From positions 53,944,794 through 54,008,793 of the forward strand of contig NW_020312817.1 in assembly GCF_003265705.1 (NCBI RefSeq): a stretch of 64,000 bases of DNA. Direction: 5' to 3'. How positions within the stretch are numbered: position 1 is the stretch's first letter; every line of letters begins with the position of its first letter. Shown here one piece after another: positions 35,424 to 47,039 of the stretch. This DNA comes from Callorhinus ursinus (Eukaryota; Chordata; Mammalia; Carnivora; Otariidae). A program made the translations under genes and the position numbers. The notes beneath the pieces are model-generated. The model was not told the origin of the DNA and did not search any database. It worked only from the letters and a program-made list of their open reading frames with translations.

Positions 35424-35677
35424 CTGCTAGAAGGAAAATACCTGTCAATCTATAACTCCTATTCCAAAGTAAGGAGAAAATAAAGACAGTTCCAGACATA
35501 AGAAGAAATTAATACCCGGTGGCTCCCAATAAAAGAACCATAAAAGATATACTTAAGCCAAAAGAAAATAGTTTTCAGGATATAAAAAATAAGAATTAGC
35601 CCCAAAACTGATATAATATTTGAACAAATTTAATGATCTTTCGATGGTAAACTTGACTATTTTTGTGCTATTTTTTT

Positions 35678-35856
35678 AAGATTTTTTATTTTTTGAAGAG
35701 AGAGAGAGATAGTGAGAGAGGGAGCACAAGCAGGGCGAGTGGGAGAGGGAGAAGCAGGCTTCCCGCGGAGCAGGGACCCCGACATGGGGCTCGATCCCAG
35801 GACCCTGGGACCATGACCTGAGCCAAAGGCAGACGACTGAGCCACCCAGACGCCCC
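35678..35856 (-). repeat. CAN-SINE (antisense), young
   Basis: Full antisense copy with perfect flanking duplications TTTGTGCTATTTTTT (about 35663-35677 and 35857-35871). Confidence 0.95.
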
Positions 35857-35871
35857 TTTGTGCTATTTTTT

Positions 35872-37260
35872 AAAGGTGAAAGTAAAACGCTGCCCAAATG
35901 TAACAATACGGGACTGGAAAAGATGCTCAGTAATGAGTCCAAGATGACGGAATTCTTTGTTTCTGTTGAATTCAAAATACAGGACGCCTTTTGAGTTTGT
36001 AGGTGATGTGAATAATTAAGGATGCATGCTAAAATCTCAAAGTTAGAACTAAATAATAAAAAAGTCAAAATGTCCCAGAAATAGAAGGGAAAGAAAGAAA
36101 ATGTAAAATTTTTATCAATACAAAGACAACAATAGGAAGAAATACAAAGGGTGTAATAGCTCTGTCTGCCCTCATGTCTGCAGGCATGGGAGATGGCTTG
36201 CTTTCTGGGGTCTTGGGAGCCGGATATGGGAGAATATTTGTGGACGTGTTACAAAACTGTAATTCTTCTTGCTGCCAGTATCTCAAAAAGACTTAATAAA
36301 GCAGCACATTTTCCATCCACCACAGCTGACCAGCCAGGGTAGGGGAATTCCAGTAAACTAGGTAACCCCCAAATTGCCCAATGTCTGCTTTTTAAAAGAG
36401 CCATTTTTAAGCTGCTAGTTAGGAAGTCATTCCGACTGTAGAACAAGGACATCACTTATGTTCCTTCTGTGTTTACCATAGCAATTCTCAATGGTTAACA
36501 ATTTTGCCATTGACAGGTACTGTTTATTTTTCTATTTCCCTGCCTTCTGAATTAATGATCCCACCGTAACACTAGCCAAGCATTTTTGAGTGTGGTATTA
36601 TAGAAATTACACAAATTCAACTTTATCCTATTTTTTTTAATCTGAGAAATTTTCAATGCACTTCAGGATAACTAGAGATGTATAACTCATAGTTTTTACA
36701 GAGTTTGGGGCACTGTTTAGTGTAAACATTCGGTTAACCCCGGTAATTGGGCAGAGTGCTCTCTGGACCTTGTTCCTCATGAATCTCCGGAAATTGGGAG
36801 CAACTTTAATAGGGAGAGGAAAGAAAGTCATAGGTGTCCCCCAGTCACTGTGTACCCCTCTAGTCTTATGTCCATCCTTTGGGTGGAAGAATTCAAAATG
36901 CAGGGCAGACATAAAAAGACACTGAAGACCCAATTCAGGTCTGAAGGGAGGACTTTACTATCAGGGACAGATAGTAGGACTATGTCCCCGTTTGTCTATA
37001 AGATGCTGGTGTAGAACGAGCATATTTTTAAAGGGTGGAAGTTGACATCTTAACTGCAGCATAGCGCAGATAAGCAAGGAATATTTACTGAGTGACCAAG
37101 TGGTAGCTTTTTATTACTGACTGATGGACTTTATTGATATCAGGTTATGTGACTGGGTCTTAATCCTGATAAAGGAGTTTGCTGGGGTTTGTCAGAGATA
37201 TGGACATAATCTTTTCCAATGTAATTGTTCTGGAAAGAGATTTCCACACCTTAAAGCTAA
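35872..37260. other. GKN2 upstream flank
   Basis: About 1.4 kb with no recognised repeat or exon. A GATAA site (CCTGATAAAGG) occurs at about 37166-37176, roughly 90 bp before the TATA box. GATA4/6 are known regulators of gastric epithelial genes; their use here is inference. Confidence 0.4.
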
Positions 37261-37267
37261 TATAAAG
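37261..37267 (+). promoter_or_regulatory. GKN2 TATA box
   Basis: TATAAAG lies 64 bp upstream of the GKN2 start codon. A transcription start about 30 bp downstream (near 37290) would leave a 5' UTR of about 35 nt. Confidence 0.75.
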
Positions 37268-37324
37268 GGTAGAAGTTGCATCGGCAGCCTCACTTGGTCT
37301 AGCACCTTCTTCCCAGCAGGCAAA

Positions 37325-37336
37325 ATGAAAATCCTT
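37325..37336 (+). CDS. GKN2: GKN2 coding exon 1
   Basis: ATG AAA ATC CTT (MKIL) directly followed by donor GTGAGT. Confidence 0.94.
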
Positions 37337-40300
37337 GTGAGTATTTGTTTATGCTTCTTTATACTCTTGTGGTGGTTCTTGCGAGGAATGTTCAAATCCA
37401 GTATGCCTTGGATTTCAGAACTCTTAGATGAACACTGTGCATGCTTCTAAGGTTGTGTGCTTGAATTAAATAATGTCTTTGGCAAGGATAGCGTTAAACG
37501 TGAAGTCGGATATTTACTGGTCCATTGTCTATTTTCTGAGACATTTGCTAAGAAATGCAAAGAAAACATTTTGGAAATATCTAGAGAATTTTAATTTGGA
37601 GAATTTTTAATAATAATTCCTTATTATTATGAGCTTGGGAAGGAATGCAGGCATTTTGGGACAACTGCATTTACTGTTTAAAAGAGAAGGGGCAATTTTT
37701 TGAAAAAGGTAATAGCAGCTGTCATTTTCTAAGTGCATATGAGATTCTATACTAAACATAAATACTTTGATTTATTCACTTCCACAACTCTGAGCTGAGT
37801 AGTATTACCCCCATCCTACAGGTGAGGAGACTGAGGCACAGAGGAATGCAATTTTCCCGTGCCGGTAAATATGAGTTGTAGACTTGAACTGTACCCAACT
37901 CCGGCGCCACTGGCAGGAGCAGTCACGGCCCAGCATTCTTGCCATGCCATCCCTCTTCCTGCCGATCCCCGGCCTGATCCCAGTCTCCCATGGCTCCACA
38001 TTGCAGTGCGCCACGAACAGAGGTCTATATTTTGACCCAGAATGGAACTCCTTCCCCCAGTGATCTATCCTTTATTCTCATTTAGCTGTTGAGGGAGAAA
38101 ACAAAACAATAAGTTCCTCCCCATCGGGTGTTCAAGATTGTCGGCTTAAAGAGTTCCATCTCCGAGGGGTCTCTTGATTTTCCAAGAGGAGAACTGTTGC
38201 TGAAACATAAACGTGTAACCTGGGTGTATCACTCATGGTGTTGGGTGGGTGGTTATTTGGGGGCCAGGGACACTTCCTGAGCTCTCTCTAATTATATCAC
38301 TATGGTAGTCAGTCCTCCACCCATCTGTTCAAACCTCTGTATTAGAACCATTAAATAGAATAGAGAGGAGTGTCAGAGGTTACAAGAGCTGGCCTGGAGT
38401 CAGAGAAGGCCTGTGGCTGGGCAAGTAGGCAGGTTGGAGATCGCAAACGGGTCTTTGTCAGACACTCCACCCCCAGTCATCAGAAGAGAAATGTTATTGG
38501 TGATTGTTAGGAAAGTCGAAAAATCCTCCTGGCAGGTCTTAAAAATATCTGCCTTCCTGCAGACTCCCTCCATGAGCGTTTTGCAATGACAGTGCCATAC
38601 ACGGTGGTGTTCAGAAAAGAGAACACAAAACTGGGATCAACACAAAACTGTTGGATAAGACTCTTCACACAACTGCAGCAAAATGGCAGAACTGCATCAC
38701 CGTCAGCCTCATGGCCCGTCAGCCTGTCATTTGTCTGATGGCATCACTAAGGAGAATATAGAGGCTTTCCTCGATGTCAGCCTCGAAAGTCAGCCATGCC
38801 TCCAAGCATCCTATTTTCATAGTTTCCCTTGGGGATCCATTGTCTTTCCATCACCCATGAATCCATTTTAAATCTGTTTTACCTTCTCAAAGAATTAAGT
38901 ACATTTTTTTTTTTAAACCATAAAACACAACTTCAGTCCTGTAATCCAAATCCACTGTGAGTCACACCAGGGTGTTCTCATAGTAAAATGAGTTCTTCCT
39001 CACAGTTCACCTGCTCCAAGTAGTTTCTGGCATAAGAACACATGCTGCCTAGAAGATTATGATGTCGGGAAGGGTTGGGAATGGGGCATAAAGGTAGAAC
39101 CTGGTGTCTGATAAATAGTATAAAGTCAATAAATACCTGTCAAATGAGGGAAGGTGTGTTTCACATCTCGGAAATGCACTGTTGACCACCAATGACCACC
39201 CTCCTGTATCTCCAGGTATATATTTTCTGAGATACTTGTACTTGTCCTGTTTAATGCCTCCTTGAGTGCCCTCTCTCAAAGACTGCCCTAAAGAGAATAG
39301 ATGCAACCGGTCTGTTTTTCAGGTGGTATTTCTGGTGCTGGTCATCTTTGGGCCACAATCTCATGGATATGAGGTAAGTTGGTTCGCTATGGACTTTATA
39401 CCTTGGAGTTACTGGGAGGAGAAAAGGAAGATACAGGAACATCTATCTGGAGGACCGTAGAGAGCCCATATGCCCTATTTGGGATGGAATCCCAGAAATA
39501 ACCAATAATGGAAATGATAAGGTTGGTTCTTTCTTTCCAAATGCAATGCCTCAAAAAATGCAGCCCATTGCTTTAAAATGTGGTCAATTTCATTTCTCCT
39601 GTGATGTCATTGGTTCTGCCATATATAATACAGTAAACCATGAAGAAGAGCTTCACGTTCTTACTTTAGCATGGGTTTTCGGTCTGGGATGCCAGTGAGG
39701 TTTCAGACCTCAGTCTCTTGTTCATAGCAAGTGGAGGGCTTTATTTTGTCAGGAGGGTTGCTTTTCCAGTACATATGACTTATGGAAAAACATTATGTCT
39801 TTGTTGTTAATCTAGGTTTATAACATCATCAGCCCAAACAACAATGGTGGCAATCTTCAGGAGACAGTGACAATTGACAATCAAAAGAATATCGCCATCG
39901 TTAACATCCATGCAGGATCATGCTCTTCTACCACAATTTTTGACTATAAACATGTAAGCAGAAAGGGAATTTTTATATTCTTCAAGACTGGGCTTGTAAA
40001 GGGTGAAGGGGCAGCCATTTACTATGCATTTGAATTCTAAGAACTATCCTTGCAATTCTTTCAGAATTTCCTTACTTTCGTTTTTCCTTTTTAAAAGATT
40101 CTATTTATTTATTTATTTATTTATTTAAGGGAGAAAGAGAGAGAGTGTATGTGCACTTGAGCAGGGGGAGGGGAAAAGGGAGAGGGAGAGAGAGAATCTC
40201 AAGCAGACTCCCCGCTGAGCTCAGAGGCCGGCTGGGGGCTTGATCTCATGACCCTGAGATCATGACCCGAGCTGAAAGCAAGAGTTGGATACTTAACCGA

Positions 40301-43300
40301 CTAAGCCACCCAGGCTTCCCCAAATAAAACCATTCCAAAAAAAAAAAAAATGTGACAGGAAACATACACATCTGCTTGACCGTTTCAGGTGGCAACTGGA
40401 AGCATCATGATAATTGTCTCACTACAGGCTCAGGAAGTGTCTAGAAGAGCAGACCCAAACCAGAACAGGGCCTGGCACACAGGCTCTCAAAAATATTCGT
40501 TGAATGAATGAATGAATTAGGGCTTCTAATACAAAAACTCATGCAGGAAAAGAGCAATTGTGGAATAAACAATCACAGAATAGCAGAAATCCAGAACAAC
40601 TATACCCATTTAACTATGTAAGTAGGATATGCAGTAAATCATACTTCTTCTGGAAGAAGGAAAGTATGTTAACCCAAAACTCCAAACTATTTCCAAGTTT
40701 CAGTTACTGGTATTAACAATAAGTCTCAGAAACCTGCTCAGAAAAGTCATTTGGTCCTTTATCCATTTATTTATTTGTTTTTCATTTGTTCCACCTGATT
40801 AGGAGCCTGCTTTTACTGTGGGACAGAGCCATGCACTGTGCATATAAGTAGGTTGTAGTCCATCTCACTGGACATTTGAACACGCTTTCCGTCTCCTTTT
40901 CTTGTAGGGACCTCCTCACATGCCTCCTCCCCATTGGCATTGGGAGTTCTGACAGGTTTAAAAGCAGAGAATCTTTGAAAGATACAGTTTTAAAGGAAGT
41001 TGTACTGAAATTGTTTTTTAAAGCAGATTTCATAGAAATCCCCCAAGTGTCTTTAAAAAAAACCCAGAGTGGTGAGGACTTGGTTTAAGCCCCTTCCACT
41101 GCCATCAGGCTTTACCTCAGGCTATTTCTGAATTTTAGGAACTGGCAATTTGTGAGATTTGAAAAATAGGAACTAGAAGAGGGTTTGTATGACATACAGC
41201 CTCACAGACTGTATAATTATTTGGAACTCTATAGAGAAAATTCCATTCGGGATGAAGGTTAGGTGGCCTCCTGTTCCGTCCGGTTCCAGGGGCCTCACTC
41301 ACCATTGCTGTTTCGATCCCACCTTCCTCCAACCCAGCCCCGTCCAGCCAGGTTGGGTGTGAGGTGGAGCAAGGATGGAGAGAGGATGGTAAAGGAGAGA
41401 AGAGTCGATGAAACGTGTGTGTGGGTGTTGGCGGTGAGGATGAGTGTAGGATGTGAAGGACAGTTTCTCAAACAGCCCTGTCCACTCGAAATCTCTACAA
41501 TGGTGGAAATGCTCTCTATCTGTATTTTCCAACAGAGAAGCTACTGGCCGCTTGTGGCTACTGAGCACGTGAATTGTGTGACAGAGGAAGTGCGTTTTAA
41601 ATTTTACTTAATATGAATTTAAATTTAAATAGCACATGTGGCTAGTGATGAACATATTGGAAAGCACAGTTCTAAAGAATATTGTATTTACCCCAAATTG
41701 AGGAAAAGGCAGAACGAAACCAATAGAAAGAGACCAACAGCTGCTGCTTCTTACTTGTTCAAACCCCACACTACAGGCCCTGATTGCAAAACATGAAAAG
41801 TGTGGCAGAAATCATGGGTTTGTACAACTTTAGAGATGGAAACAACAAAGCAAAAGTAAAACTGTGATGTAAAAGAAGGCGAATGGATAGAAGGGATGGC
41901 GGATTGAAAAGCGGTCACATGCACTCTCTGTGCGTGCTCAAGGCTTTCCTCAAGGCTCAAACGTTCTCCTTACCAGTTCTGAACCCGGGGAGCCAGGCAG
42001 GCCAGTAACTGTGCTCTTGCTGCCTCAGGGCTACATCGCTTCCCGGGTGCTCTCCCAAAGAGCCTGCTACATCCTGAAGATGGACCATAAGGCCATCCCC
42101 GCTCTGGACGAACTAAAACGATACATCTATGAGAAACAGGTGATTCTGCAGTACCCTTTCCCATTCCCTGTTCCTTTGCGCAGGAAAACTGGTGCCTACA
42201 GAGGAAAGAAGAGGGTAAGGGGGAAGACCATAATATTCTATGTTACCGTGGATATGTACTCTCTACCTGTTAAGGTGTTTTCTCCTTTATTGTTTTTGGG
42301 ACAGGAGTACATGAGTACATCGCTTCGCTTGATTTCTACCGTTTAGCCCCCAACCCAAGAACTTATAATAAATTCCACTATTTTTCTGGAAAGGACTGAG
42401 AAGCAGGGCTCTCGGAAATAGTGACTGGCAGAAAAATGAGCGAAGTTGTAATAGTCCACAACACAAAGGTGCAAAGAAACAATATGGGCTAGCGAGAATA
42501 AACAAACCCTGCATGAGGCTTGGAACCGGGTGTTTCATTCTCCCCCTGTAACTTCCCATCTGTGCCGCCTCTGCCGTGGGATTCACCCTCCCTGGGTTTC
42601 ACTGTTACCAGCAGTGAAATAACATTGGTAATAACGAGGCTTCCCTGCAGACCAAGTGCTCAGAAGGAGATGGTGTCTTGAGATTCCTGACGGCCTTCTG
42701 CTTAATAATATGAAAAAGAAAAAGCAGTTTAGGATAAGGGACATCAAGTTATGTCAGTCTACTTTATCCTATGCCCCTCTCTTCTACTGCTCTAGGCTAT
42801 GAAGAACATGTACTCTGACAAATACTTCTGGGTCAAGTACAACCCACTGCAGTCTCTGATCGTGCACATAGACTGGTTCCTGTTCGGCTCACCCATCAGG
42901 CAGCTCTGCAGTCATGTGCCCCTGTACAAGGGGGAAGTGGTTGACAAGATAAGTGAGTACCAGGAAATTATTCCTTCACCAAATGTCTTCTGAAAGCTCC
43001 CCTGTGTGGGGCACTCTGCTCGGGGTTGTGCAAAATACAGGTAGACATGAAACACGACTCATTTCAGTTAACTTCGGGAACTAAATATCTACCATGGGTG
43101 GAAATCATGCTAAACGTGAGGGAGATACAGAAATGAGTGAAACTCTGCTGTTAAGTCTGGTGGAGAAGTTGATGGGTTAACACGGAGGATGAAATTTTAG
43201 GATGTCCTGGGTGCCAAGGAAAAACGATTGGATTTCCTACTGTTCCTTGTGCTGACGGGTGCTAATAATACAGTATTGTATACTTGAAAGTTGTTGAGAG

Positions 43301-44999
43301 GAGATCCTAAGCATTCTTACCATGCACACACACAAAAGAATTACCCATGTTAAGTGCGTGAGTTTATGGATGTGTTCTCTTGATCTTGGTAATTGTTCTA
43401 CAACGTGTATGTATATCAAATCATCACAGTGTACACTTGAAATATATGCAAATCCATTTGTCAATTATTCTTCCAGAAAGTTTTAAAAACTATTTTCAGA
43501 ATCTAGGATAGAATGAGTCTAAGGAAGAGCAAGGAAAGTGCACTGATCCGCAGGGAATAAAGTCCTGAGTCATCCAGCTAACATATATCACTGCAGTCAT
43601 TACTGGTATTTTTATACAAAATTTCCAAACATGGGAGAGTGGCCAGAGGGAAAGAGGGGCCAGGCCACAGATGGTGAATGCAACAAGATAAATTCCCCCA
43701 GAGTAGTGGAAGGTAAGATACAAGAGAAAATAATGAGCATTTATCACACTGTTACTGTCTAGAAAAAAATATTTAAGATATTTTTCTTTTAGTAGGGTCA
43801 TTAGTACTTACGAATAAAAGCACATTATGCAGCCATCAAAAAAACCGAAATCTTGCCGTTTGCAATGACGTGGATGGAACTGGAGGGTATCATGCTAAGT
43901 GAAATAAGTCAATCAGAGAAAGACATGTATCATATGACCTCACTGATATGAGGAATTCTTAATCTCAGGAAAAAAACTGAGGGTTGCTGGAGTGGTGGGG
44001 GTGGGAGGGAGGGGGTGGCTGGGTGATAGACACTGGGGAGGGTATGTGCTATGGTGAGCGCTGTGAATTGTGTAAGACTGTTGAATCACAGACCTGTACC
44101 TCTGAAACAAATATGCATTATATGTTAAAAAAAAAAAAGATAGTAGGAAGGGAAAAATGAAGGCGGGGAAATGGGAGAGGGAGACAAACCATGAGAGACT
44201 ATGGACTCTGAGAAACAAACTGAGGGTTCTAGAGGGGAGGGGGGGGGGGGGGATGGGTTAGCCGAGTGACGGGTATTAAGGAGGGTACGCTCTGCATGGA
44301 GCACTGGGTGTTATACACAAACAATGAATCAGGGAACACTATATCAAAAACTAATGATGTATGGTGATTAACATAACATAATAAAATAAAATTAAAAAAA
44401 CAAAAAAAACCTAATGATGTATGGTGACTAACATAACATAATAAAATTAAATTAAAAATAAAAAAGCACACAGGCAGGTCACCAATGCAGAATGTCAGAG
44501 CATCAATCGAACAGAGTCAGACAGCACTTCTAGAAGTTGTCAGTCTTTTTTCTTTTTAATTTTATTTATTTGAGAGAGAGAGCATACAAGGGGGGGAGGG
44601 AGAGGGTAAAGCAGACTCCCCACTGAGCAGGGAGCCCAAGGTAAGGGAGGGCTCCATCCCAGGACCCCAAGATCATGACCTGAGCCAAAGGCAGATGCTT
44701 AACCAACTGAACCACCCAGGCGCCCCTAGGAGTTGTCAGTCTTATTTAAGCTAACATGTTATCACCCTTTGTAATACAAGGATAGCTAAAACCTTGGGTA
44801 ACATAGAATTACATGTACAACCCCTAGTCAAGACATTAACCAAAAGGCATGGGTTTGTTGCATTCTAATAATGTATTTCTCAATGCTCCTTCTTCACAAA
44901 TCTGTCCCCTTTTCAGATAACGTCCGTACTGACGTCTGCTCAAGGACCGGATTCCTGGGCATCTTTGGAATCTCCATCTGCTCGGGTGTTGGCGCTTAA
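37325..44999 (+). CDS. GKN2: Gastrokine-2, complete spliced coding region
   Basis: Gastrokine-2 (blottin/TFIZ1) is a secreted gastric BRICHOS protein that forms a disulphide heterodimer with trefoil factor TFF1 in surface mucous cells. Six coding exons with GT/AG borders: 37325-37336, 39323-39373, 39816-39953, 42029-42139, 42796-42952 and 44917-44999. They total 552 nt and give 183 aa, one fewer than recalled for human. The signal peptide is residues 1-19 ([14 protein letters not shown]...SHG). The N-terminal part [20 protein letters not shown] precedes C57, which is Cys38 of the mature chain, the residue known to bind TFF1. BRICHOS cysteines are C80 ([10 protein letters not shown]) and C142 ([14 protein letters not shown]); C164 and C178 (ISIC) follow. 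Start: an ATG 64 bp after TATAAAG, with MKIL as in known GKN2. Introns 3 and 5 carry SINE and L1 insertions. Confidence 0.97.
39323..39373 (+). CDS. GKN2: GKN2 coding exon 2 (signal peptide core)
   Basis: 17 codons, [17 protein letters not shown], between TTTTTCAG and GTAAGT. Confidence 0.96.
39816..39953 (+). CDS. GKN2: GKN2 coding exon 3
   Basis: 46 codons from [12 protein letters not shown] through [19 protein letters not shown], donor GTAAGC. Same length as GKN1 exon 3. Includes the TFF1-pairing cysteine. Confidence 0.97.
40092..40320 (-). repeat. CAN-SINE (antisense) in GKN2 intron 3
   Basis: Tail ATTTATTTATTTATTTATTT to head CTAAGCCACCCAGGCTTCCC. An older copy with extra GA repeats in the body. 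Confidence 0.92.
40425..40525 (+). repeat. L2 3' end in GKN2 intron 3
   Basis: GAACAGGGCCTGGCACACAG followed by GTTGAATGAATGAATGAAT is the L2 3' terminus. Confidence 0.7.
40526..41490. other. GKN2 intron 3, unassigned part
   Basis: No exon recognised. The frames at 40782-41033 (-), 40876-41088 (+) and 41135-41616 (both strands) are intronic and have no family features. Confidence 0.4.
41495..41690. repeat. Old DNA-transposon-like repeat in GKN2 intron 3
   Basis: The pattern ACAATGGTGGAAATGCTCTC, CCGCTTGTGGCTACTGAGCA, TAAATTTAAATAGCACATGT and GGCTAGTGATGAACATATTG resembles a common hAT-type mammalian MITE with inverted ends. Family not assigned. Confidence 0.5.
42029..42139 (+). CDS. GKN2: GKN2 coding exon 4 (BRICHOS, first cysteine)
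   Basis: 37 codons from [19 protein letters not shown] to RYIYEKQ. The donor GTGATT is weak at +4 to +6. An open frame extends past it (41930-42346), but only the spliced form matches the family. Confidence 0.96.
42796..42952 (+). CDS. GKN2: GKN2 coding exon 5 (BRICHOS, second cysteine)
   Basis: 157 nt, [19 protein letters not shown] through [20 protein letters not shown] to DKI plus one base, donor GTGAGT, phase 1. Confidence 0.97.
42953..43824. other. GKN2 intron 5, unassigned part
   Basis: Possibly old L1 tail material around 43240-43460 (GTACACTTGAAATATATGC). No exon. Confidence 0.35.
43825..44461 (+). mobile_element. 5'-truncated L1 in GKN2 intron 5 (sense)
   Basis: Begins in the ORF2 end (TGCAATGACGTGGATGGAAC, AGTGAAATAAGTCAATCAG) and runs through the 3' UTR with a 14-G run at 44239-44252. 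The terminal block CTAATGATGTATGGTGATTA is duplicated. Short duplications AAAAGCACA flank it. Confidence 0.85.
44548..44726 (-). repeat. CAN-SINE (antisense) in GKN2 intron 5
   Basis: Body and head (CCACCCAGGCGCCCC). Duplications TAGAAGTTGTCAGTCTT and TAGGAGTTGTCAGTCTT flank it. It sits 190 bp upstream of exon 6. Confidence 0.95.
44917..44999 (+). CDS. GKN2: GKN2 terminal coding exon 6
   Basis: Acceptor CCCTTTTCAG, then [20 protein letters not shown] and CSGVGA followed by [14 protein letters not shown] matches the gastrokine-2 C terminus. Confidence 0.95.
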
Positions 45000-45110
45000 G
45001 CATCACCCACTGGCCTCGTCTTTTCCAAGACGCACACCCTTGGTTTCCACTCAGCAGCCAAATTAAGTTCTTTCCAAAGCCCCAACTAATGTTGAGACTC
45101 AGGGGTAAAA

Positions 45111-45116
45111 CATAAA
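45111..45116 (+). promoter_or_regulatory. Possible variant polyadenylation signal of GKN2 (CATAAA)
   Basis: No AATAAA or ATTAAA occurs in the first 450 nt after the GKN2 stop. CATAAA, a known weak variant, lies 112 nt after it. The first canonical AATAAA is at 45471 inside an L1 tail. Confidence 0.35.
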
Positions 45117-45371
45117 TCCTGTATCTACAGATCTCTGGGTGTTTGCTTTTTTTGTAAACAACAAAGGGAAGCCAAACAATGTTGATGTCAACATATAGAA
45201 GGAAAGAATTTGCCAGGATTTCAAGTAAGGTACATAAGGTGTGAAACTTCCCCACGTAATGAAGCTGAGTCATCACAGGGTGGTCAGCTGGGCGCAAGTG
45301 TACGTCTTGCCTCCACCAGACCAGCTGCCCACCTGTCCAACGAAACGAAGGGGATTCAGAGGACCCTCATC

Positions 45372-45490
45372 GTGATGAGCACCGAGAAATGTGTAGAATT
45401 GTTGAATCATTAGGTTGTACTCCTGAAGCTAATATAACACTGTATGTTAATTATACTTGAATAAGAAAGTAATAAAATAAATTCTAACTA
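45372..45490 (+). mobile_element. L1 3' tail fragment downstream of GKN2
   Basis: GTGATGAGCACCGAGAAATG, CTCCTGAAGCTAATATAACA and CTGTATGTTAATTATACTTG form the carnivore L1 3' end, then an A-rich tail with AATAAA. Confidence 0.8.
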
Positions 45491-45678
45491 AAAATAAAAC
45501 AAAAACCACCACCTGCGCATTCTGGGCGGAGCCGGCAGTAGCCTGCCCCTGCTGAGGGGGGCGGGGTGTGGTGTCCCCGTAGCAAACAACTTGACTGCTC
45601 AGGTGATGGGTACTATCTCCTTTGACAAGGCACCGAACTTGGAGGGCCAGTCACATGGCTTTTAGAAGATGCCCTGTA

Positions 45679-45859
45679 GGGGCACCTGGGTGGCTCAGTG
45701 GTTAAGTGCTTGCCTTTGACTCAGGTCATGATCCCAGGGACCTGGGATTGAGCCCCGCTTCGGGCTCCCTGCTCTGTGGGGAGCCTGCTTCTCCCTCTTC
45801 CACTCCCCCTGCTTGTGTTTTGTCTCTGTCAAATAAATAAATAAAATCTTTAAAAAAAT
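45679..45859 (+). repeat. CAN-SINE
   Basis: GGGGCACCTGGGTGGCTCAG head and AAATAAATAAATAAAATCTT tail. Approximate duplications around GATGCCCTGTA and AATGCCTTTTA. Confidence 0.94.
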
Positions 45860-46865
45860 GCCTTTTAGCTCATCAAAGCACTAGTTTCAACCTTAATAAA
45901 TACTTTTATAATATATTTTGTCCTGGAGTGAGGGGAGAGGTCGTGGGGAACACCCATCACCCAGAGAAAGATGAACCTTACTGAAAAATCTTGACAGGAG
46001 TGAGAAACTAACCGGGAACACCAAGCCAACATATAAAAGGAAAGCCATTTCCAATATTCCAAATAAATTGTGTAATGTGGGTACATTCCCAGATCATACA
46101 GCTGGTTCTCCTATGGACCAGTCAGCTGGGAGCAAGTTCAGAACATAGAGGAATGCCTTTAACAAGAATTTCTGTTATCAACTGCTCTTATTCCTAACTG
46201 TGCATCTACTTCATAATAACCATTAATAAATATATTTAAAACACTTAACCATGTGCTCAGCACTGGGACAGGTGTGCTGGCAAAACTACCCTCGTCAAGG
46301 AAATTATGTTTTTGTTGGGGACGTGAGACATTTACATGAAAACATTTGCTAGCAATGGTAAAGAGCGTATAATAACATGCCAAACGAATCATAGAATGTG
46401 CTAGCTGAGACCTTGGTGTTTGTGCGATAGAACTCAACATCAAATTAACTGAGGCAAGGAGGTTGGAATTTACTGTCTCATCTTGCTGTAGAAAGATCGG
46501 GATATTCTGGGCTCCGGTGGCTAGACGTAGGCGCACGAAGGTGGCCAGACTCTCGTCCCACTCCGGACTCTCCTCTCCATGTGTCAGCTTCGGAATCTTA
46601 CGTCATCTTTCTCCGGGAGGATGGAAACACCACCACTGTGAGCCCCAAGGTCCCCATTTTCTCAGCATCATTGTCGGAGAGGAAGGGACTCCTCTTCCTT
46701 CTAATTTCCATTAGTTTTAATTTACAAATCTTTGGAAAGGCACCAGATTGAATCACCTGTGGCACATTCTTTCTCCCCGTGGCCAAGACTTGTGGGGGTG
46801 TGTTGGGTGAAGGAAGTGTTACGACTGGCGACCTCCTGTGGCATTTACTGCTTAAATTTTTTCTT
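45860..46865. other. Intergenic DNA, unassigned
   Basis: The minus frame at 46159-46536 (125 codons) has no recognisable family and no exon context. Confidence 0.4.
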
Positions 46866-47039
46866 TTTAAAGATTTTTATTTATTTATTTGAGAGAGAGA
46901 ACAAGAGAGAGGGGAGGGTCAGAGGGAGAAGCAGACCCCCGCTGAGCAGGGAGCCCGATGCGGGACTCCATCCCGGGACTCCAGGACCATGACCTGAGCC
47001 GAAGGCAGTCACTTAACCAGCTGAGCCACCCAGGCGCCC
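46866..47039 (-). repeat. CAN-SINE (antisense)
   Basis: Tail to CCACCCAGGCGCCC head. ATTTACTGCTTA is duplicated on both sides. Confidence 0.94.

Noticed and set aside
41930..42346. 138-codon plus-strand frame containing GKN2 exon 4
   Set aside because: It is the exon read through into both introns. Splice borders at 42029 and 42139 match the family exactly.
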